A stretch of 19,852 bases of DNA, taken from positions 1 to 19,852 of the forward strand of contig CASEZU010000157.1 of the NCBI GenBank assembly GCA_949292445.1. Reading direction: 5' to 3'. The notes under the pieces were generated by a model. That model was not told the origin of the DNA and did not search any database. It worked only from the letters and a program-made list of their open reading frames with translations. The stretch's first letter is position 1. Each line of letters opens with the position of its first letter. The stretch comes from an uncultured Spirochaetales bacterium (GTDB taxonomy: Bacteria; Spirochaetota; Spirochaetia; Sphaerochaetales; Sphaerochaetaceae). A program made the translations under genes and the position numbers. This document shows positions 14,609-19,852 of the stretch, one piece after another.

Positions 14609-15343
14609 ATGGGCAGAAATCTCATAGTCGGTGATATACACAGCCAGTACGGGCTTCTGATGGACGTCCTCTCTGCGGCATCATTTTCGCCGGAGGAGGA
14701 TGTCCTCTATTCTGTGGGCGACCTGGCCGACCGCGGCCCTGAGACTGTGCGCCTTCTGCAGTTCCTGTCATCCCTGCCGTCCTACAGGCCTGTTCTCGGC
14801 AATCATGATGTGTGGCTCCGTGATTACCTCGTGTCAGGATTGCGTCCCTCTGAATGGACCGAGTGCAACGGCGGAGCAAGAACCGTCAAGGATTTCATCA
14901 GGTACGGGATAGGGGAGAAGGAGAGAGTCAGAACCGGGGAGTGGCTTTCACGCGCCCCCTATGTGAGAATCGATGATAAATACATCGTGATGCACGGAGG
15001 AATCCCCGCCGGGTGGACGATGACTGAACTTGAGAAGGTCGCCGCCCTCCCGCCAAGCACCGTGGGGTATCCTGCCCTGGAGGAGTCTCCGGCTTCGCCG
15101 ATGTGGAACAGAAGCTATCTCCAGAGCGCGATGGCCTTCGAGAACGGTGCAGATCCGGCTGTACTGCAGGCACCGCTTGAGATAGACAGGAAAATATTTA
15201 TAGGACACACGCCGATTCTCACCCCCTTCCATTCAGAGCGTTATCATCTGACAGCCATCGATACGGGAGCCGGCCATGGGCGGCGCCTTACCCTGATGGA
15301 CATGGATACTCTTAGATACTGGCAGGCAGAACCTGAAGATTAG
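14609..15343 (+). CDS. PPP-family metallophosphatase (Ser/Thr protein phosphatase or ApaH/PrpE-like)
   Basis: A 244-residue cytoplasmic phosphatase with the full set of PPP metal motifs: GDIHS (D9, H11), GDLADRG (D38, R42), GNHD (N65, H66) and VMHGGIP (H129), and near the end FIGHTPI. The usual fourth motif letter after GDIH is G; here it is S12. Small bacterial members act as phosphoprotein phosphatases (PrpA/PrpB), as diadenosine tetraphosphatases (ApaH) or as PrpE, and length and motifs do not settle which. Start supported by GGAGG at 14598-14602. It stands 50 nt after hppA, with its own candidate promoter. Confidence 0.88.
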   Translation: MGRNLIVGDIHSQYGLLMDVLSAASFSPEEDVLYSVGDLADRGPETVRLLQFLSSLPSYRPVLGNHDVWLRDYLVSGLRPSEWTECNGGARTVKDFIRYGIGEKERVRTGEWLSRAPYVRIDDKYIVMHGGIPAGWTMTELEKVAALPPSTVGYPALEESPASPMWNRSYLQSAMAFENGADPAVLQAPLEIDRKIFIGHTPILTPFHSERYHLTAIDTGAGHGRRLTLMDMDTLRYWQAEPED

Positions 15344-15363
15344 AACCGTGGCGCAGCTTTCCG

Positions 15364-15372
15364 TGCTAGAAT
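15364..15372 (+). promoter_or_regulatory. Extended -10 element of a leaderless gene
   Basis: TGC plus TAGAAT (15367-15372) makes an extended -10 box, and the ATG of the secreted protein follows after exactly 6 nt. There is no Shine-Dalgarno in the 35-nt gap and no good -35 box. The spacing is the same as for avtA and the 16328 gene. Confidence 0.5.
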
Positions 15373-15378
15373 TGCCAT

Positions 15379-16296
15379 ATGAGAAAGCTGGTTTCACTCA
15401 TTATTCTGGCCGTTCTGCCCCTCTCGCTCTTTGCTGCAGAACCTGCCGTGATCATGTCTCTTATGGCACCTTCCGTCATATACGGGATGACGGGAAGTGG
15501 CGGGGTCTATGAGGCTGATGATCTGGGGAGGGAAGGAGCGCTGCTGCTCACGATCCCTGCTGAGACAGCCGCATCGGGCCTTTCGCTTTCGGATATGCTC
15601 TCCTGCAGCCTTCATGGTACGCTGAAAGCTATTGCTGATCTCTCCTTCCTAGTTGCAGGATATGATGATTTCTCCGTAATCGGGGCATCCGGCTCAGTTG
15701 CTGTCGAGCCGCAATTCGATGCTGCCGCAGGCACAGCATCGCTTTCCATCTCATATGATGATGTCTCGGTGCTCTACCGGTTCGGATCGAGGATGGATGA
15801 GGCGGCCATTGACGGAGATGTCCGTTTTACGGCCTCTCTGTTCACGGATCCGCTACTGTCAGCGGTGATCTCGGCAGATGATATCGTGATCAATGGTGAT
15901 GGCTCCTTCTCAGACAGCGATGTTGAGTTGAGACTGTATCTCAATGAGGGGCTCATCTCATCATACCTTGAGTATACAGGTCAGGATATCGATGCGCTGC
16001 GGCAGGAAGCGGCGGAGGCTTTCCTCACATCTCCTGTTTCCGCTTTTATCGGTTATCCTGAAAGTGCGGAGAATGTCCTTGCCTTCGCAGCTGATCATAA
16101 CGCCATGGATCTGGTGGATGCCGCGGCTTTCGTGCTTGCTTCCTCGTCTAACAGCACACTCTCCGAGGCTGATATTCTTTCCATGATGATCGTTCCTGCA
16201 ATCTATATTGATGGAAAGGAAGCGGAGGATCTCGATATGCAGAAAGCCATGCGCTGGTATTCGGACATCATGAACCTTGCCTCGATGCTCGAGTGA
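15379..16296 (+). CDS. Secreted protein of unknown function
   Basis: A 305-residue protein that I do not recognise. Residues 1-19 are a signal peptide (MRKLVSLIILAVLPLSLFA) with probable signal peptidase I cleavage at LFA-AEP, so it should be periplasmic or outside the cell. The mature protein is acidic. It has alternating short beta-like segments over residues 40-190 (for example GTASLSISYDDVSVLYRFG) and a helical C-terminal third rich in Ala, Asp and Glu. It has one cysteine, in the segment DMLSCSL. No membrane segment, repeat or enzyme motif is evident. The beta-rich front half could suit a lipid- or envelope-associated protein, but that is speculation. It sits alone between the phosphatase and the flavoprotein, with a leaderless-type start. 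Confidence 0.8.
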   Translation: MRKLVSLIILAVLPLSLFAAEPAVIMSLMAPSVIYGMTGSGGVYEADDLGREGALLLTIPAETAASGLSLSDMLSCSLHGTLKAIADLSFLVAGYDDFSVIGASGSVAVEPQFDAAAGTASLSISYDDVSVLYRFGSRMDEAAIDGDVRFTASLFTDPLLSAVISADDIVINGDGSFSDSDVELRLYLNEGLISSYLEYTGQDIDALRQEAAEAFLTSPVSAFIGYPESAENVLAFAADHNAMDLVDAAAFVLASSSNSTLSEADILSMMIVPAIYIDGKEAEDLDMQKAMRWYSDIMNLASMLE

Positions 16297-16321
16297 CGCC
16301 GGACCGCCTTGATGCTAAGAT
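16293..16321 (+). promoter_or_regulatory. Promoter of the flavoprotein/lyase pair; leaderless start
   Basis: GTGACG (16293-16298), 17 nt, TAAGAT (16316-16321), the latter preceded by TGC as an extended -10 element. The ATG at 16328 is exactly 6 nt further and has no Shine-Dalgarno. The -35 box overlaps the stop codon (TGA) of the preceding gene. Confidence 0.55.
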
Positions 16322-16327
16322 TGTGCC

Positions 16328-17428
16328 ATGGATGAGAAGATCAGGGCCGTCATCATCGGCGGCGGCATAGCAGGTGCCCAGGCAGCTGCCACTATAAAGG
16401 GGATGGATGTCACCATCATCACAGATGAGCCGTATCTTCCTTATTACAGGATGCGCATCGAGGAAGTCCTCGGCGGTAAAGCTCCGGAGTCGCTTTATAT
16501 GCATCCCCGGGAGTGGTATGAGGAAAAGGGGATAGGGATCGTAAGCGGAAGCGCAGAGCGCATAGGGCGTGATTCCGTTCAGCTTGCTGACGGCAGGGAA
16601 ATACCCTATGACAGATTGCTGATAGCCACTGGAAGCAGTGCAAGGCGGCTCCCGCTTCCCGGCGGCAGGAAGGAGAGCTGTGTCCTGAGGACAATGGCGG
16701 ATGCCGTGGATCTCCGCGAAAGGCTTTCATCGGCTTCCAGCTTTGCCGTGATAGGCGGGGGGCTTCTGGGCCTCGAGGCCGCATACTCAGTCGCTTCCGA
16801 TTTCCATATTCCGGTCAGTGTGCTGGAATCCGCTCCGTACATCCTGCCGCGTCAGATTGACAGGGATTCAGCTGCAGTCCTGCAGAAACGGCTGCTTGAT
16901 GCCGGTGTGAACGTCATAACAGCTGCTTCTGTCAGCAGCGCGGATGATGATTGCCTCCATCTTGAGGATGGGCGTGTGGTTCCTGCTGATGTCCTCTGCT
17001 TCTCTGTCGGAGTGAACCCGGGGAAGGAACTCGCAGAACGCTCAGGTATTGCTACCGGCAGAGGAATAACCGTAGACCGCCATCTCCGCACATCCATGGA
17101 TAATGTCTGGGCAGCGGGCGATGCCGCAGAGCTTGACGGCAGGACATTCGGCCTTGCGGTGCATGCCCGTGAGATGGGTATAGCAGCGGCAGGATCAATG
17201 ATGGGAATGAGTGATGAGTACAGTCCTTCCGAGCCGTCAGCCATACTGAAGGTTGGCGGTATCGATGTCGCCTCATTCGGCGTGCCCGAAGGGGAGATGA
17301 GAGTGGAGACGGATGGGGAGAAGAGGAGAACGCTTTTCATCAGGGATGGCATCATCTCAGGAGCTGTTCTCATTAATGACAAGGCTTCGATGATGGCTGT
17401 GAAGGCCATGATAGGCAAGGAGGCGTGA
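16328..17428 (+). CDS. FAD/NAD(P)H-dependent oxidoreductase, rubredoxin-reductase-like
   Basis: A 366-residue flavoprotein of the pyridine-nucleotide disulfide oxidoreductase fold. The FAD-binding G-x-G-x-x-G is at 11-16 (IIGGGIAGAQAA), YDRLLIATGSSARRLPLPG at about 94-112, the NAD(P)H-binding VIGGGLLGLEAA at 141-152, and the second FAD contact DNVWAAGDAAEL at about 258-269. There is no redox-active C-x-x-C pair. This matches NADH:rubredoxin reductases and NirB-type ferredoxin/rubredoxin reductases of anaerobes, which are somewhat longer (about 380). Such enzymes pass electrons to rubredoxin for oxygen or peroxide detoxification; no rubredoxin gene is in the window. The stop codon directly abuts the ATG of the lyase gene, so they are cotranscribed. 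The start is leaderless in type. Confidence 0.85.
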   Translation: MDEKIRAVIIGGGIAGAQAAATIKGMDVTIITDEPYLPYYRMRIEEVLGGKAPESLYMHPREWYEEKGIGIVSGSAERIGRDSVQLADGREIPYDRLLIATGSSARRLPLPGGRKESCVLRTMADAVDLRERLSSASSFAVIGGGLLGLEAAYSVASDFHIPVSVLESAPYILPRQIDRDSAAVLQKRLLDAGVNVITAASVSSADDDCLHLEDGRVVPADVLCFSVGVNPGKELAERSGIATGRGITVDRHLRTSMDNVWAAGDAAELDGRTFGLAVHAREMGIAAAGSMMGMSDEYSPSEPSAILKVGGIDVASFGVPEGEMRVETDGEKRRTLFIRDGIISGAVLINDKASMMAVKAMIGKEA

Positions 17429-19198
17429 ATGAAGTTCAGCATCCCCGGTGAAGTCTTTCTGAAAAGGCTTTCGTTTGACAGAATCTCCGGTGTCCCTGCC
17501 GTTATGCTCTCCGATCTGCTGAAGACCGCAGAGGCAATGCAGGGTGAGCCTATGGATGAGCTTCCGCTCTCACTTTACAAGGACTTTCTCCGTACCGGCT
17601 GCAGAACAGGTTATGAGACACCTTATTTCAGAAAGCGCACAAGGCTTTCCACCCTTGTCATTGCCGAGCTGGCAGAAGGAAAAGGACGTTTTCTTGAGAG
17701 GATAGAGGATGAGATATGGTCGATTCTCGGAGAACCCGGATGGGCGATCCCCCCTCATAATCTCTATGTCCGTGACACCCGCCCTCTTCCCGTTCCACTG
17801 ACGGACCGCCCCGTGCTCGACCTCTTCGCGATGGAGACCGGGGAGATTCTGGCACTCTCTCTTAATCTTCTGGAGGGAAGGCTCACGCCGGGGCTTGATG
17901 TCACAGCCCGTGCCGAGCTGATGCGCAGAATCGTTGACCCGTACCTTTCATCGTGGTTCTGGTGGATGGGATGGAAAGGGAAGGAGAAGCTCAACAACTG
18001 GACTGTCTGGTGCACGCAGAATCTGCTCCTGACCGTCTTTTCCCTTGATCTTTCCCAGGATGTCTATCATGCGGCTGCTGACAAGGCACTTGCCTCTCTT
18101 GCTGACTGGTACTCCCAGTATGGGGATGATGGCTGCTGTGATGAAGGGCCTCATTACTGGCATGCTGCCGGGCTCTGCTTCTTCGGGGCTGTGAAGATCG
18201 TGAATGATGTATCGGGCGGAGCACTCCGGTGGCTTGAGAAGGAGCCGAAGTACCGTGCCATTGCATCCTACATCACCAATATGCATGTTGAAGGTGAGTG
18301 GTATCTCAATTTCGCGGACAGCTCGCCCAAGGCCGGGGAGCTTGGGGTGAGGGAGTATCTTTTCGGAAAGTCAGCAGGTGATGACCGTCTTGTCAGGGAA
18401 GCTCTCATAGATTTCCGCTCCCACCTTGACCGGCTGGAACACGGAGAGCCGCTTCCATTCGATGACAACAAGTACAACCTCTGGTACAAGTGGCTGAAGT
18501 ACAGGCTTGCGGGAGAGATGACCTCAGCCCCGGTTCCTGAGGATGAAGGCAGGAAAGGGTATGTGTATTACCCGAGCGTCGGTATATCAATCTACAGGAG
18601 CGGCCGTACCGTGCTTGCTGTGAAGAGCGGGTGCAATGATGACAGCCACAACCACAATGACACTGGCAGCGTGATCCTCTATTCCGGCGAGCATCCCGTG
18701 CTTGTGGATATCGGGGTGGAGACGTATACAGCGAAAACATTCTCATCAGAGCGCTATACGCTTCCTCCGATGCAGAGCCTTTACCACAATGTCGTCAATT
18801 TCGGAGGCATTGGTCAGTGTGCAGGCAGGGAATTTGCCGCTTCTTCTGTCTCTTCCGGGCCCGATGGAGTATCGATGGAACTTGCAGGAGCATATCCTCC
18901 CGGGACAGTTGGTTCCTACAGGCGTTCAGTATCATTCTCAGCCGGGGCTGTCTCATTCACGGAACTGGTCAGAGGAGGAAAGGATCCTGTGCTCTCCCTG
19001 ATACTTCTGGACAAGCCTGAGGTTGAGGGAGAGAGGCTGAGCGCACCATCTTGGAGCATTGTTTTCCGCGGTGCCGGAGAGATTGCAGTTGAGAAAATGG
19101 ATATAACGGATCCCAGGCTCCGCATCGCATGGCCGGATACTCTTTACAGAGTGCTGGTCCCGTTTGCGGAGAGGCTGGACTGGAGTGTGAGGATATAG
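17429..19198 (+). CDS. Heparinase II/III-like polysaccharide lyase, cytoplasmic
   Basis: A 589-residue protein. The N-terminal 340 or so residues look like an (alpha/alpha) toroid (WFWWMGWKGKEKLNNWTVWC, then DDGCCDEGPHYWHAAG with H242 and Y243). The C-terminal part is the beta-sandwich heparinase II/III-like domain, with VKSGCNDDSHNHNDTGS (H407, H409, D411) and VLVDIGVETYTAKTF. These match the layout of heparinase II/III-type lyases, which cleave uronic-acid-containing glycans by beta-elimination. There is no signal peptide, so it would act on imported oligosaccharides or on an intracellular compound. The start follows AAGGAGG (17417-17423) by 5 nt and touches the stop of the flavoprotein gene. 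Neither a transporter nor uronate-breakdown genes are adjacent. Substrate unknown. Confidence 0.85.
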   Translation: MKFSIPGEVFLKRLSFDRISGVPAVMLSDLLKTAEAMQGEPMDELPLSLYKDFLRTGCRTGYETPYFRKRTRLSTLVIAELAEGKGRFLERIEDEIWSILGEPGWAIPPHNLYVRDTRPLPVPLTDRPVLDLFAMETGEILALSLNLLEGRLTPGLDVTARAELMRRIVDPYLSSWFWWMGWKGKEKLNNWTVWCTQNLLLTVFSLDLSQDVYHAAADKALASLADWYSQYGDDGCCDEGPHYWHAAGLCFFGAVKIVNDVSGGALRWLEKEPKYRAIASYITNMHVEGEWYLNFADSSPKAGELGVREYLFGKSAGDDRLVREALIDFRSHLDRLEHGEPLPFDDNKYNLWYKWLKYRLAGEMTSAPVPEDEGRKGYVYYPSVGISIYRSGRTVLAVKSGCNDDSHNHNDTGSVILYSGEHPVLVDIGVETYTAKTFSSERYTLPPMQSLYHNVVNFGGIGQCAGREFAASSVSSGPDGVSMELAGAYPPGTVGSYRRSVSFSAGAVSFTELVRGGKDPVLSLILLDKPEVEGERLSAPSWSIVFRGAGEIAVEKMDITDPRLRIAWPDTLYRVLVPFAERLDWSVRI

Positions 19199-19207
19199 GA
19201 GAAAGTC

Positions 19208-19852
19208 ATGGACGAACTTGAAAGGAAAGCGCTTGAGTATCATATGAGAGGAGGAGTGAGCGGGAAGGTGTCGGTAGTGCCGACGAAGCCGTGCCGTACA
19301 GCGGAGGACCTTGCCCTTGCCTATACGCCTGGAGTGGCAAAGCCAGTGCTGAAGATAGCGGAGAATGCGGAGGAAGCATACAAGTATACCTCGAAAGGGA
19401 ACCTTGTGGCCGTAATCTCGAACGGCACAGCGATACTGGGGCTTGGGAACAGGGGAGCCCTGGCCTCGAAGCCGGTGATGGAGGGCAAGGGGGTGCTCTT
19501 CAAGAGGTTTGCTGACATAGATGTCTTCGATATAGAAGTCAATGAGAAGGATCCGGAGAAGCTGATAGAGATAGTGGCGGCGATCTCACCGACATTCGGG
19601 GGGATAAACCTGGAGGATATAAAGGGGCCTGAATGCTTCAGGATAGAGAAGGAGCTGATAGAGAAGTGTGACATACCGGTCTTCCACGATGACCAGCACG
19701 GGACGGCGATAATAGCGACAGCGGGACTGATGAACGCGGCGGAGATAACAGGGCGGAAGATGGAAGAGATGAAGGTCGTTGTGAACGGAGCCGGAGCGGC
19801 GGGGATATCGTGTGCGCGGATGTTCATAGCAGCCGGAGTGAGGAAGGAGAAT
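19208..19852 (+). CDS. NAD(P)-dependent malic enzyme, 5' part (runs off the window)
   Basis: The first 215 codons of a gene that stays open to the window edge. ATG 19208 follows GGAG (19198-19201) by 6 nt and is 9 nt after the lyase stop. Malic enzymes convert malate to pyruvate and CO2 with reduction of NAD(P). Visible motifs are Y39-TPG ([10 protein letters not shown]), [20 protein letters not shown] with the likely catalytic K94, [12 protein letters not shown] (metal ligands E136-D137), [10 protein letters not shown] (D161-D162), and the dinucleotide-binding [12 protein letters not shown] (GAGAAG, 194-199). This is the short bacterial type, usually about 390-480 residues. Isoleucine codons are ATA in 16 of 18 cases, unlike the neighbouring lyase gene. 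Confidence 0.93.
   Translation, partial: MDELERKALEYHMRGGVSGKVSVVPTKPCRTAEDLALAYTPGVAKPVLKIAENAEEAYKYTSKGNLVAVISNGTAILGLGNRGALASKPVMEGKGVLFKRFADIDVFDIEVNEKDPEKLIEIVAAISPTFGGINLEDIKGPECFRIEKELIEKCDIPVFHDDQHGTAIIATAGLMNAAEITGRKMEEMKVVVNGAGAAGISCARMFIAAGVRKEN

Noticed and set aside
1..19852. CRISPR arrays, tRNA or rRNA genes, insertion sequences
   Set aside because: No regularly spaced repeats, cloverleaf-like sequences, terminal inverted repeats or transposase motifs were seen.

Overview
The window looks like a chromosomal segment of a fermentative, diderm, host- or gut-associated bacterium. A spirochaete of the Sphaerochaeta/Treponema kind is my best guess, but it is an inference from gene content and no marker gene proves it. 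Supporting hints are a periplasmic (not lipoprotein) sugar-binding protein, a membrane H+-pyrophosphatase of the K+-independent type, a malic enzyme, and purine synthesis that uses separate proteins instead of fused PurH. All complete genes except the ROK regulator are on the + strand.

Region 1 (1-650) is a graveyard: the C-terminal end of a BrnA-like antitoxin cut by the window edge, then a broken C-terminal piece of a GHKL-type sensor kinase. Region 2 (651-8022) is an AT-rich sugar-catabolism cluster. A divergent ROK repressor faces an operon of solute-binding protein, two permeases, a cytoplasmic glycoside hydrolase of family GH9 and a cytoplasmic beta-lactamase-fold serine hydrolase. No ATPase is encoded, so a shared one must come from elsewhere. 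The 233-bp divergent intergenic region holds two face-to-face sigma-70-type promoters and two similar AT-rich operator-like sites centred 125 bp apart. This suggests looping repression relieved by an imported sugar, possibly a glucosamine- or glucose-containing beta-oligosaccharide.

Region 3 (about 8030 to the end) is clearly richer in GC and carries housekeeping and accessory metabolism: an MBL-fold hydrolase, a PurO-type IMP cyclohydrolase overlapping a stand-alone AICAR transformylase, valine-pyruvate aminotransferase (avtA), H+-translocating pyrophosphatase (hppA), a PPP-family phosphatase, a secreted protein of unknown function, a rubredoxin-reductase-like flavoprotein coupled to a heparinase II/III-type lyase, and the first 215 codons of a malic enzyme that continues past the window.

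The most distinctive signals are: (a) the twin-operator ROK control region; (b) a run of genes whose promoter -10 element sits 6 nt from the ATG, so that they should be leaderless, alongside others whose transcripts should begin at the Shine-Dalgarno sequence; (c) the PurO plus AICARFT pair replacing fused PurH; (d) a sharp base-composition step near 8.0-8.2 kb that makes the left side look acquired; and (e) an unusual ATA-dominated isoleucine codon use in the malic enzyme gene. I saw no CRISPR array, tRNA, rRNA or insertion sequence. No wholly new system could be demonstrated from sequence alone.
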